Assembly (NCBI GenBank): GCA_036488725.1
Contig: DASXHD010000139.1
Span: 62,001-126,000 of the forward strand
Direction of reading: 5' to 3'
From: DASXHD01 sp036488725
GTDB taxonomy: Bacteria > Myxococcota_A > Polyangia > Polyangiales > Polyangiaceae
Length of the DNA: 64,000 bases
This document shows, piece after piece, positions 15,715 through 24,377 of the stretch (the first letter of the stretch is position 1; each line of letters starts with the position of its first letter). The position numbers and the translations under genes were made by a program. The notes beneath the pieces were generated by a model. The model saw only the letters and a program-made list of their open reading frames with translations, was not told where the DNA came from and searched no databases.

Positions 15715-17034
15715 ATGGAATCCAAAGAAATGACCGAGCTGTGCCTGAAGCACACGCTCTTTTCTTGGTCGGCGACCGGCAAAGTCGACCCGCTCCCCAT
15801 CGCGCGCGCCGAGGGCGTTTACATTTATTCGCCCGACGGAAAACGCTGGCTCGATTTCAACAGTCAGCTGATGAGCGTCAACATCGGTCACGGCCACCCG
15901 CACGTGGTCAAGGCGATCCAAAAGCAGGCGGAGACGCTCTGCTACGCAGGTCCCAGCATGGCGACCGAGATCCGCGCGAAGCTCGGCGCGCGACTCGCGA
16001 AGATGGTGCCCGGCGACATCAACACCTTCTTCTTCACGCTCGGCGGCGCGGAGGCGAACGAGAACGCGATCAAAGCCGCGCGTCTCTTCACCGGCCGCCA
16101 CAAAATCATCGCGCGCTATCGCAGCTACCACGGCGCGACGCACGGCGTGATGTCGCTCACCGGCGATCCGCGTCGCTTGCCGAACGAGCCGGGCATGTCC
16201 GGCGTCGTCCGCGTGATGGATCCGGTGCCGTACGATTATTCGTTCGGCAAGAGCGACGACGAAATCGTTCGCAACAACCTCGCGTACCTCGAAGAGGTCA
16301 TCCACTACGAAGGCGCCGATAAAATCGCGGCGATGTTCATCGAGACCGTCACCGGCACGAACGGCATTTTGCCGCCGCCGAAAGGCTATTTGCAGGGGCT
16401 GAAAGCGCTCCTCGGCAAGTACGGCATCTTGCTGATTTGCGACGAGGTCATGTGCGGATGGGGACGCACGGGCAAGCTCTTCGCGTTCGAGCACGGCGGG
16501 ATCGTTCCCGACATCGTCACGATGGCGAAGGGCCTCACGAGCTCGTACATGCCGCTCGGCGTGATGGGCCTCTCCGATCGCATCGCCAATCATTTCCGCG
16601 AAAATGTTTTTTACGGCGGCCTGACGTACAACGCGCACCCGATGTGTCTCGCCGCGGCCGACGCGGTCATCGACGTCATCGAAAGCGAGAAGCTCGTCGA
16701 GAACTCCGCGCGCATGGGCGAAATCATGAGCGCGCGCATGGGCCGCTTGAAGCAAAAGCACCCGAGCATCAAAGAGACGCGCAACATCGGTCTCTTCGGC
16801 ATCATCGAGCTGCAGAAAAACGCCAAAGGCGAGCGCCTCGTCCCGTACGCGTCGAGCCATCCGGTGATGGCGAAGATCGGAAAGTTCTTCCGCGAAAACG
16901 GCCTTTACACGGTGCTTCAGCTCGGCGGAATCATGTGCAACCCGCCGCTCACGATCACCGAGGAGCAGCTCGGCGAAGGCTTCGACGTCATCGACAAAGC
17001 GCTCGCCATCGCCGACGAAGCGTTCGAGCGCTAA
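15715..17034 (+). CDS. PLP-dependent class III aminotransferase
   Basis: A 439-residue cytosolic enzyme of the omega-amino acid:pyruvate type. Motifs: YSPDGKRWLDFNSQ at the start, FTLGGAEANENAIKAAR near 105, SYHGATHGVMSLTG near 140, DEVMCGWGRTG near 243 (Asp contacts the PLP ring nitrogen) and the Schiff-base Lys in MAKGLTS near 271. It should transfer an amino group from a terminal amine (for example beta-alanine, GABA or taurine) to a keto acid; the donor cannot be told from sequence. A TAGCGC stretch lies 6 bases before the ATG and no Shine-Dalgarno is visible. It diverges from the extensin-like gene. Confidence 0.92.
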   Translation: MESKEMTELCLKHTLFSWSATGKVDPLPIARAEGVYIYSPDGKRWLDFNSQLMSVNIGHGHPHVVKAIQKQAETLCYAGPSMATEIRAKLGARLAKMVPGDINTFFFTLGGAEANENAIKAARLFTGRHKIIARYRSYHGATHGVMSLTGDPRRLPNEPGMSGVVRVMDPVPYDYSFGKSDDEIVRNNLAYLEEVIHYEGADKIAAMFIETVTGTNGILPPPKGYLQGLKALLGKYGILLICDEVMCGWGRTGKLFAFEHGGIVPDIVTMAKGLTSSYMPLGVMGLSDRIANHFRENVFYGGLTYNAHPMCLAAADAVIDVIESEKLVENSARMGEIMSARMGRLKQKHPSIKETRNIGLFGIIELQKNAKGERLVPYASSHPVMAKIGKFFRENGLYTVLQLGGIMCNPPLTITEEQLGEGFDVIDKALAIADEAFER

Positions 17035-17043
17035 GCTCGACAC

Positions 17044-18048
17044 ATGCCGTCGCATCCGTTCGAGCGAACGCGGGCTCTCCGAGAGCTCGCGTCGCTCGCG
17101 GTCGCGTGCGCGATCGCCGCGGGCGCGACCGTGGTGTACGTCGTCGAGTCGGACATGTGGTCGTGCGGCGTGCTCGTCGGCATGCCGGCGTTCGTCGCGG
17201 CGGGCGCGTGGGTCGTCATGATGCAGTCGGAGCGACGCGCGCCGCTGCTCGACGTGCGCTGGGGTTGGGTCCTCTCGGTGCCGCTCGCGATGGCGTGGAT
17301 CTCGATGTCGTCGATCTTGACGTCGCTGCGCCACCCGTCGGTGAGAGCGCTCGCGACCGATCTCCTCCGCGGAACGTATTCGCTGATGGCCTGGGCGCCT
17401 GCGCTGCTCGCGGTGCTCGTCCTCTTCGGGATCCCGCTCGGGATCGCGCGGAGCCTCGCGCACAAGGGGCTCGATGACGAAGAGCGCGGCGATCGGCTCG
17501 TCGGGCTCGTCGCGTTCGGCGTCGGCATCGTGAGCGCCCTCGTCGCGGCGCTTTTTTCCATGGGCGAATACGTCGGCACGCCGCCGGAGGAAGATTTTCC
17601 GCGCCTCGGCCTGGCTGCATTCGTCGGATGGACGCTCGCGGCGATCGGGTGCGGCGCCGCGACGGCGCTCCTCGCGACATTCCGGCTCGCCCAGCGCGTG
17701 CAGTTCGTCGCGCGGGTTCGGGCGGGCGTCGAGCCTGGCTACCGCTTCGAGACGACCGCGCACGGCGAAGAGATCGTCCGCGTGCCGACGGCCTCGACTT
17801 ATCGCAACGGTGCGCGCGAGGTCGTCTTCGAGTCGCGCAACGAATCGGCGGCGCCGCGCGACAAGAACCAAGCGTCGCTGTCGCTCGTCGTCATCGTCGC
17901 CGCCGTGCTGATGTTCGGCGTCGCGATCATCGCGGTCCTGGTCGACGGTCACAAGAGCGATCCGTGTCCGCCCGGCCGACACCTCGTCGACACGTGGGAA
18001 GGGCCGCAGTGTCATTCCAATCCCCCCGTTTCGGTCGGCAGATACTGA
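17044..18048 (+). CDS. Multi-pass membrane protein of unknown function
   Basis: A 334-residue protein with about seven hydrophobic segments, roughly at residues 14-34, 40-60, 75-95, 115-138, 155-178, 195-215 and 278-302. A soluble stretch of about 60 residues lies before the last segment. The C-terminal tail after the last segment has two Cys (DPCPPGRHLVDTWEGPQCHS), a layout typical of secreted myxobacterial tails. I recognise no transport or enzyme motif. TAAGCT lies 6 bases before the ATG, overlapping the stop of the aminotransferase gene, so it may have its own leaderless promoter rather than depend on read-through. Confidence 0.7.
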   Translation: MPSHPFERTRALRELASLAVACAIAAGATVVYVVESDMWSCGVLVGMPAFVAAGAWVVMMQSERRAPLLDVRWGWVLSVPLAMAWISMSSILTSLRHPSVRALATDLLRGTYSLMAWAPALLAVLVLFGIPLGIARSLAHKGLDDEERGDRLVGLVAFGVGIVSALVAALFSMGEYVGTPPEEDFPRLGLAAFVGWTLAAIGCGAATALLATFRLAQRVQFVARVRAGVEPGYRFETTAHGEEIVRVPTASTYRNGAREVVFESRNESAAPRDKNQASLSLVVIVAAVLMFGVAIIAVLVDGHKSDPCPPGRHLVDTWEGPQCHSNPPVSVGRY

Positions 18049-18256
18049 GCCGCCGTGCGCCGGACGCGTCGCGGGCGCGGCGCGAGAAGTGCTCGCGGCG
18101 GAGCGGCCACGGGCGGCGCTTCGAAGACGCGAAGGCGACGTCGCTAGAGTCGCTTTCATCCGATCTCGACGACGCAAAGCGCCGCGCCGTACGCGCCTGC
18201 TCCCGGATAAACTTCGAACGGTGAGCGCGCTGCTCGTGTCCACCATCGCTGGTGAG
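18049..18256. other. Intergenic stretch, nothing recognised
   Basis: About 200 bases between two convergent genes. I see no credible open frame, no strong hairpin with a T-run and no repeat. Confidence 0.5.
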
Positions 18257-19852
18257 TCACGGGCTCGCGCAGCGAATCGCGTCGGCGCCTTGCGTCGTCG
18301 TGACGACGTCGATGCCCGCCGTCGCCTTCGCGCACTGCAAGATGCTCTCGAAATCCGCGATCGGATACGTGAGGTCCATGTTCGACGTCGCGTCGGTCGT
18401 GAAGTCGTGGAACATGAGGATCTCCCAGCCGCGTTGGGTCGCCGCGTTCTGAATCCACGAGCAGATGGTGCTCGCCGAATCGTTGTCGTACGCGCCGTCC
18501 GAGTTCAGCTGGAAGACGTCGCTGCCCATGTAATTGAGGCCGGGGTTCACCGTGCGGTGCGACGTGTAATATTTTTTGATCGCGGCGAGCACGGTCGGGT
18601 TGTAGTTGCCCATCGGCGTCGCGAACGATGCGACGGGCGAGCCGACGTTCGCGAGCAAGTACTGCTGCGAGAGACGGAGCTCGTCGTCGAGATCTTGCGC
18701 GTCGAGCGTCGTGAGATCCGGGTGCGTCACCGTGTGGCTGCCGGTCTCCATGCCGTCGCTGGCCAAGTCCTTCGCGAACGGCAGGTCCCCGTATTGATCG
18801 AGCTGGCGCGTGATGTTGTAGATGGTCGCCTTGTAGCCGTACTTGTCGAGGACCGGCTTCGCGAGCGTGTCTTGCGACTCGTAAGAATCGTCCATCGTGA
18901 TGGTGAGCATGCCGCGCGTGAGCGGAAGGCAGCTCTGACTCTTGCTCGGCGTGCCGCCGCAGGGATCGGTCGACGGGTTTTGATCGACGAGATACTGAAA
19001 CGGGAGCGTCTTCGCCGTCGCGCCGGTCGCGTCGGTGGCGAGCAGCATCGCGCTCGTGCCCGACGCGACGCCGTCGAGGCCGCCGGTCCATTTGCCGTAC
19101 GCATAGCTCAGCGGATACGAGCTGCCGCCGACGACTTGAAACGTCACGCTGACCGGAAGGCTGCCGCCGCCCGCGACGACGTATTCGACCCACCACGAGC
19201 CGGCGTCCGAAGTCTGCTGCCAAAACGGGCTCCACGGCGCGACGCAGCCGCCACCGCTGACGCACGCGCCGTTCGAGCACGTCGTGCCGCCCGTGCAGGT
19301 CCCGCACGTTCCACCGCATCCGTCGCTGCCGCACTGCCGGCCCGCGCAATTCGGCGCGCACGCCTCGGTCGCGTCGACGCCCGCGTCTTTCGTGCTGCCG
19401 GAGTCTTGCGCGGCGTCGGTTCCACCATCGGCCGAGCCGGAGCAATCGATCGCAGGCGCGTCTTGCATGTACGCGAACCATCCGGTTTGCGCGGTCGCTT
19501 GGCCCTTGGTCGCCGTGAGGCGAATGAGCGTGCCCGCGGGCACCGGGCCATCGTCGGGGCCGCCGGTGAATTTCACGTTGCCGTCGCCGAGATCGACTTC
19601 GTTCGTGAGCGCGATCGTTCGGTTGCCGTTCGGATCGCTCACCTCGGCGCTCATGGACGTGGTGGCCGCGTCGCTCACCGAAAATTCGAGCCACCAATCG
19701 CCTTGGTCACATTGGTCTTGCCCGAACCCCGGGTCCCACGGACATGCGGTGAGCGCGGACGACGCCGTGCTCGATGTGTCGTGCGCGCCGCCGCACGCGG
19801 CGAAGACGACGATTGGTGCGAAGAGGACGACGAGCAGCTTCTTGGTGGACAT
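18257..19852 (-). CDS. Lipoprotein polysaccharide deacetylase (CE4) with duplicated binding modules
   Basis: A 531-residue lipoprotein with lipobox VFAAC. Two similar N-terminal modules (about residues 36-130 and 205-300) share CPWDPGF or APWSPFW, a DxGxWW[LV]E[YF] strand and an LxATDATG- or LTATKGQA-type strand near the end, so they look like duplicated carbohydrate-binding or expansin-like domains. Between them is a Cys-rich CGSDGCGGTCGTC hinge. Residues 310-530 are the CE4 NodB domain with catalytic and metal Asp in TITMDDSYES near 321 and metal His residues in SHTVTH near 373. It should remove acetyl groups from N-acetylglucosamine polymers such as peptidoglycan or chitin outside the cell. 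Confidence 0.9.
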   Translation of the reverse strand: MSTKKLLVVLFAPIVVFAACGGAHDTSSTASSALTACPWDPGFGQDQCDQGDWWLEFSVSDAATTSMSAEVSDPNGNRTIALTNEVDLGDGNVKFTGGPDDGPVPAGTLIRLTATKGQATAQTGWFAYMQDAPAIDCSGSADGGTDAAQDSGSTKDAGVDATEACAPNCAGRQCGSDGCGGTCGTCTGGTTCSNGACVSGGGCVAPWSPFWQQTSDAGSWWVEYVVAGGGSLPVSVTFQVVGGSSYPLSYAYGKWTGGLDGVASGTSAMLLATDATGATAKTLPFQYLVDQNPSTDPCGGTPSKSQSCLPLTRGMLTITMDDSYESQDTLAKPVLDKYGYKATIYNITRQLDQYGDLPFAKDLASDGMETGSHTVTHPDLTTLDAQDLDDELRLSQQYLLANVGSPVASFATPMGNYNPTVLAAIKKYYTSHRTVNPGLNYMGSDVFQLNSDGAYDNDSASTICSWIQNAATQRGWEILMFHDFTTDATSNMDLTYPIADFESILQCAKATAGIDVVTTTQGADAIRCASP

Positions 19853-19907
19853 CTCGAAGGTCCGACCGAAGCAAGCGCGATGCCCCCGACACTTTTGGCT
19901 CAGCCGA

Positions 19908-21173
19908 TCACTGAATCGGTTCGACGACCGTGCCGTCGGTGATCTCGGCGCGCGCGATCGACACGATGCGCGCCGATTCGTCGATGCCGGTCGAGACGAG
20001 CACGGTCGGCCCGGTGTCGCGTTCGAGGACGACCTTGGTCATCTTCACGCGGTTGCCCTCGCCGACGACCGCGAGTCGAACGCCGTGCGAGTCCTCGAAG
20101 ACCGCGGTCGCCGGGACCTCGTAGACTTTGTGCGGGTTCGGCAGCGAGAGCAAAACCTCGGCATACATGCCCGCGAGGAGCGCGTTGTCGGCGTTCGGCA
20201 CGCGGACCTCGGTGTTCATCGTGCGCGTCGTCGGGTCGAGCGCGCCCGCGGTGCGCGTGATCGTCCCCAAGAATTTGCGGCCCGGATACTCGCGCACGTC
20301 GACCTCGGCAGGCGCGCCCGTGCGGAGGCTCGGCGCGACGTCTTGCGGGACCGGGACGAAGACGCGAACCGGATCGACCGCGACGAGCGTGAAGAGCGGC
20401 GTGCCGGTTCCGGCGGTGACGAGCGCGCCGACGTCGACCGAGCGAGACGTGATCGTTCCCGCGAAGGGCGCGGTGACGCGCGCGAAGCTCTTCTGCTGCT
20501 CGAGCTGACCGAGGCTCGAGCGTTGCGCGTCGACGTTGGCCTTCGCGACCGCGACGCTCGCTTGGTCGACCTTCGCTTGCGCGCGCTTCTGATCGAGATC
20601 CTGCTGCGCCGCGAGGCCCTGCGCCGTGAGCTGCTCGTAGCGTTCGAGGTTCGCCTTCGAGAAATCGGCGTTGGCGACGGCCTGCTGCACGTTGGCCTGC
20701 GTTTGTACGAGCTGCGCGCGCGATTGCGCGATTTGTTGATCGAGGTCGGGTGTCTCGAGCTCGGCGAGGAGATCGTTTTCCTTCACGCGATCTCCGATGT
20801 CGACGTACCACTTCTTCACGTAACCGTTCGCGCGCGAGTTGATCGTGATCGACGCGAGCGGCGCGACGGTGCCCGGCAAGACGAGCGCACGATCGCTCGA
20901 CATCACCTTCGGCGAGATGACGTTCACGCGCATGCCCGCGTGCTCGGCCTCGGTCGTCTCTTGCGCGAGCGAGCCTTGTGCCTTGTGACGCGGGAGCCAA
21001 GCGACGAGAAACGCGACGCCGAGCACGCCCACGGCGACGGCGCCGAAGAGGAGCGCGCGCGTCGGCGAGAGCGTCGCCGGCGGCGGAAGCTCGAACCCGA
21101 GCTCGTGCCCGTTGGGGGGCGAGGTCGGGCGCGGATCGTCTTCTTCTTCGGGCTTCACTCGGGGATCTCCCAA
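19908..21173 (-). CDS. RND efflux periplasmic adaptor (membrane fusion protein)
   Basis: A 421-residue HlyD/AcrA-family protein. A Pro/Glu-rich cytoplasmic N-terminus precedes one membrane anchor at about residues 39-60; there is no lipobox, so it is anchored by the helix. Then come the first half of the lipoyl domain (INSRANGYVKKWYVDIGDRVKENDLLAELETPDLDQQI region), a long coiled coil rich in Gln/Ala, the second lipoyl half (VTAPFAGTITSRSVDVGALV), a beta barrel and a membrane-proximal domain. Its start overlaps the end of the pump gene by 19 bases, so pump and adaptor are coupled, with the pump first. No outer-membrane factor is in the cluster. Confidence 0.95.
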   Translation of the reverse strand: MGDPRVKPEEEDDPRPTSPPNGHELGFELPPPATLSPTRALLFGAVAVGVLGVAFLVAWLPRHKAQGSLAQETTEAEHAGMRVNVISPKVMSSDRALVLPGTVAPLASITINSRANGYVKKWYVDIGDRVKENDLLAELETPDLDQQIAQSRAQLVQTQANVQQAVANADFSKANLERYEQLTAQGLAAQQDLDQKRAQAKVDQASVAVAKANVDAQRSSLGQLEQQKSFARVTAPFAGTITSRSVDVGALVTAGTGTPLFTLVAVDPVRVFVPVPQDVAPSLRTGAPAEVDVREYPGRKFLGTITRTAGALDPTTRTMNTEVRVPNADNALLAGMYAEVLLSLPNPHKVYEVPATAVFEDSHGVRLAVVGEGNRVKMTKVVLERDTGPTVLVSTGIDESARIVSIARAEITDGTVVEPIQ

Positions 21174-24100
21174 CGCTCTTCGGAGAGCACGTCTTTGCGA
21201 CGTAACACTGTGTACATGACGGGAACGAAGAACAAGGTCGTCACCGTCGCGACGAGGAGGCCGCCGATGACCGCGCGACCGAGCGGCGCGTTCTGTTCGC
21301 CGCCTTCGCCGAGGCCGAGCGACATCGGGAGCATGCCGATGATCATCGCGAGCGCGGTCATGATGACCGCGCGGAGGCGCGTCATCCCGGCGGCGAGCGC
21401 CGCGTTTTGTGCGTCAAAACCGCGCTTGCGCTGATCGTTCGCGAACGTGACGACCAGGATGCTGTTCGCGGTCGCGACGCCGACGCACATGATCGATCCC
21501 ATGAGCGAAGGCACGCTGAGCGTCGTGTGCGTGAGATAGAGCATCCACGCGATGCCCGAGAGTGCGCCCGGGAGCGCCATCAAGATGATGAGCGGGTCGA
21601 GCCACGACTGGAAGTTCACGACCATCAGCAAGTAGACGAGGAGGATGGCGAAGATGAGGCCGTAGCCGAGGCCTTTGAACGACGAGTCCATGCTCTCGGC
21701 TTGGCCTTTGACGGTGACGCTCGTGCCGCGCGGCAGCGTCGGCTTCGCCTCGGCGATGACGCGGTTCACGCCCGAAACGAGCGTGCCGAGGTCGGTGCCG
21801 TCGACGTTCGCTTGGACGTCGTAGGTGCGCGCGACGTTGTAGTGCGTGATGTTGACCGGGCTCGTCGAGCGCGAAATCGTCGCGACGTTCGAGAGGAGCT
21901 CGGGCGCGCCGTTCGGCCGCGCGATGGGCGTCGAGGACAGCGCGTCGATCGAATTGATCTGGTATTGCGGCGTCTGCACCGCGACCAAGTACTGCACGCC
22001 GCGCTTCGGATCGATCCAGTAGCCGGGCGAGACTTGGCCGCTCGACGCGAGCGAGATGAGCAGATCGCTCGCGACGTCCTGGGTCGTGAGCCCGGCCTGG
22101 CTTGCCATCGTGCGGTTGATGTCGATGTCGAGCTGCGGCTGGTCGACGACCTGCGCGAGGTGCACGTCGACCGCGCCCGGGATGCGCGCGATGCGATCGC
22201 GCAGTTTTTCGGCGACGGCGTAGGTGCGTGCCTCTTGGCCGATGGGCCCGACGACCTGCACGTCGATCGGCGCGGCGACGCCGAAGTTGAGGACCTGCGT
22301 CGAGATGTCCGGCGCGAGGAAGAAGAAGGTCGTCCCCGGAAAATCTTTGTTCAGCTCCTTGCGGAGCTTGCGCACGTATTCGGGCGTCGAGCCGTGATGC
22401 TCCTTGAGCGCGACGAGGACTTGGCCGTCGGCGGGCGAGATGAGCGCGCCCTCGCTGAGCGAGAGGTTCAAGCCGCTGTTGGGCGTGCCCATGTTGTCGA
22501 TGAGCGTGTCGATCTCGCCGGGCGGGATGACCTTCTTGATCGTCGCGTCGATCTTGGTGAATTTTTTCTCGGTCTCCTCGATGCGCGTGCCAGGCTCGCC
22601 GCGCGCGTGGAGCTTGATGAGCCCGGCGTCGACGCTGGGAAAAAAATCGCGGCCTACGAGCGGGAAAAGCGACACCGACCCGGCGACGAAAATCGCGAAC
22701 ACGCCGATGGCCATCCCGCGGTGGTGGAGCGCGAACGCGAGCCACCGGCCGTAAAACGCGCGGAGCCGATTGAAGACGCGATCGAAGGCCGCGAAGATCC
22801 CCTTCTTGTGCTCGCCGTGCATCGCGGCTTCGGCTTCGCGCACGAGGAGGTAGCGCACGAGCGTCGGCACGAGCGTCCGCGAAAGGAAGTACGAGGTCAT
22901 CATCGCGAAGACGACCGCGAGCGCGAGCGGGATGAAGAGCGATTTGGCCGCGCCGGTGATGAACGCGACCGGCACGAAGACGATGCAGATGCACAGCGTC
23001 GAGACGAACGCGGGGACCGCGATTTCGGACGCGCCGTCGAGGATCGCGCGGACGATGGGCTTGCCCATCGCCATGTTGCGGTGGACGTTCTCGAGCTCGA
23101 CGGTCGCGTCGTCGACCAAAATTCCGACCGCGAGCGACATTCCGCCGAGCGTCATCACGTTGAGCGTCTCGCCGAGATACGAAAGCAAAATGATCGCGAC
23201 GAGGATGGAGAGCGGAATCGAGATGACGACGATGAGCGTGCTCCGCCAGCTTCCCAAAAAGAGAAGCAGCATGAGCGCCGTGAGGCCCGCGGCGATCGCC
23301 GCCTCGCGCGCGACGCCGTTCACCGCGGCCCGCACGAAGAACGACTGATCGAACAGGATCGTCGCTTTCAGGTCTTTCGGCAGGCGCGCGAGAGATTTCG
23401 GGAGCGTCTCGCGCACGTGGTTGGCGACGTCGAGCGTGCTCGCGTTGCCGTTCTTGAGCACCGTCATGAGGACCGACTTGACGCCCTCGACGTGCACGAT
23501 GCTCTGCTGCGGCCTGTACCCGTCGCGCACGTTGGCGACGTCGCGCAAATAAATGGGCGTTCCGTTGACGACCTTGATCGGGATGTCCGCGATCTCGTCG
23601 AGCAGCTCGGGGCTCGAGTTGATCGTGATCGGATATTCCTGCTTGCCGATTTTGGCCGTGCCCGTCGGCACGATCACGTTTTGCGTCGAGAGGGCCGTTT
23701 GGATGTCGCGCGGGCTCAGGCTCCAGGCGAAGAGCTTCTGGGGGTCGATGTCGACCATGATTTGGCGCTGCTTGCCGCCGTACGGCCAAGGGAGCTGCGC
23801 GCCCGGAACGGTCGAAATGTCCGCGCGGATGAAGTTCGTGCCGTAGTCGAAGAGCTCCTGCTCGCTCAGCGTCGGGCTTTGCAGCGCGATCTGCATGATC
23901 GGCACGTTCGACGCGCTGTAACGGATGATGAAGGGCGGCACGGTGCCGGGCGGCATCGAGCGCACCGCGGTCTGCGCGATGGCGGTGACTTGGGCGGTCG
24001 CGGCTTCGATCTTGGCGTCGGGCTGGAAGAAAATTTTGATGACCGCTACGCCGGTGAGCGTCTGACTCTCGATGTGCTCGATGTCGTTGACGGTCGTCGT

Positions 24101-24313
24101 GAGCCCGCGCTCGAAGTTGTTGACGATGCGCCGCTCCATGTCCTCCGGCTGCATCCCCGTGTAGTTCCAGACGACCGAGATGACTGGGATGTCGATGTCC
24201 GGAAAAATGTCCGTCGGCATCCGGATGATGGTGACCACCCCGAGGACGACGATGAGCATCGCCATGACGACGAACGTGTACGGTCGTCGAAGCGCGAGAC
24301 GGACGAGCCACAT
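21155..24313 (-). CDS. RND family efflux transporter
   Basis: A 1052-residue inner-membrane pump of the AcrB/MdtB size class. It opens MWLVRLALRRPYTFVVMAM with the first membrane helix, followed by a large periplasmic loop, then the helix block containing LGGMSLAVGILVDDATVELENVHR, where the paired Asp residues in transmembrane helix 4 carry the proton relay. A second periplasmic loop and the helix bundle ending SLGLGEGGEQNAPLGRAVIGGLL follow. It should export drugs, lipids or secondary metabolites using the proton gradient together with the adaptor encoded next. A TATAGT -10 lies 9 bases upstream and a perfect palindrome overlaps the expected -35. Confidence 0.96.
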   Translation of the reverse strand: MWLVRLALRRPYTFVVMAMLIVVLGVVTIIRMPTDIFPDIDIPVISVVWNYTGMQPEDMERRIVNNFERGLTTTVNDIEHIESQTLTGVAVIKIFFQPDAKIEAATAQVTAIAQTAVRSMPPGTVPPFIIRYSASNVPIMQIALQSPTLSEQELFDYGTNFIRADISTVPGAQLPWPYGGKQRQIMVDIDPQKLFAWSLSPRDIQTALSTQNVIVPTGTAKIGKQEYPITINSSPELLDEIADIPIKVVNGTPIYLRDVANVRDGYRPQQSIVHVEGVKSVLMTVLKNGNASTLDVANHVRETLPKSLARLPKDLKATILFDQSFFVRAAVNGVAREAAIAAGLTALMLLLFLGSWRSTLIVVISIPLSILVAIILLSYLGETLNVMTLGGMSLAVGILVDDATVELENVHRNMAMGKPIVRAILDGASEIAVPAFVSTLCICIVFVPVAFITGAAKSLFIPLALAVVFAMMTSYFLSRTLVPTLVRYLLVREAEAAMHGEHKKGIFAAFDRVFNRLRAFYGRWLAFALHHRGMAIGVFAIFVAGSVSLFPLVGRDFFPSVDAGLIKLHARGEPGTRIEETEKKFTKIDATIKKVIPPGEIDTLIDNMGTPNSGLNLSLSEGALISPADGQVLVALKEHHGSTPEYVRKLRKELNKDFPGTTFFFLAPDISTQVLNFGVAAPIDVQVVGPIGQEARTYAVAEKLRDRIARIPGAVDVHLAQVVDQPQLDIDINRTMASQAGLTTQDVASDLLISLASSGQVSPGYWIDPKRGVQYLVAVQTPQYQINSIDALSSTPIARPNGAPELLSNVATISRSTSPVNITHYNVARTYDVQANVDGTDLGTLVSGVNRVIAEAKPTLPRGTSVTVKGQAESMDSSFKGLGYGLIFAILLVYLLMVVNFQSWLDPLIILMALPGALSGIAWMLYLTHTTLSVPSLMGSIMCVGVATANSILVVTFANDQRKRGFDAQNAALAAGMTRLRAVIMTALAMIIGMLPMSLGLGEGGEQNAPLGRAVIGGLLVATVTTLFFVPVMYTVLRRKDVLSEERWEIPE

Positions 24314-24322
24314 GGCCCGTCC

Positions 24323-24328
24323 ACTATA
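24323..24328 (-). promoter_or_regulatory. Putative -10 element TATAGT of the RND operon
   Basis: On the minus strand TATAGT matches the -10 consensus at five of six positions. It ends 9 bases before the pump ATG. There is no Shine-Dalgarno in between, so the transcript may be nearly leaderless. Confidence 0.5.
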
Positions 24329-24342
24329 GGGTCATGACGCGC

Positions 24343-24360
24343 TGGCCGAACGTTCGGCCA
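24343..24360. promoter_or_regulatory. 18-bp perfect palindrome over the RND promoter -35
   Basis: TGGCCGAACGTTCGGCCA is perfectly self-complementary over 18 bp. Relative to the TATAGT element it covers the expected -35 position, a classic place for a TetR- or MarR-type repressor. No T-run follows it on either strand in the right direction, so it is not a typical terminator. No regulator gene lies next to it. Confidence 0.6.
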
Positions 24361-24377
24361 TTGTAAAAAAACCTAGC

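Noticed and set aside
21407..24337. A 976-codon plus-strand frame through the RND pump gene.
   Set aside because: The minus strand encodes an unmistakable RND transporter; the antisense product is low-complexity and charged.
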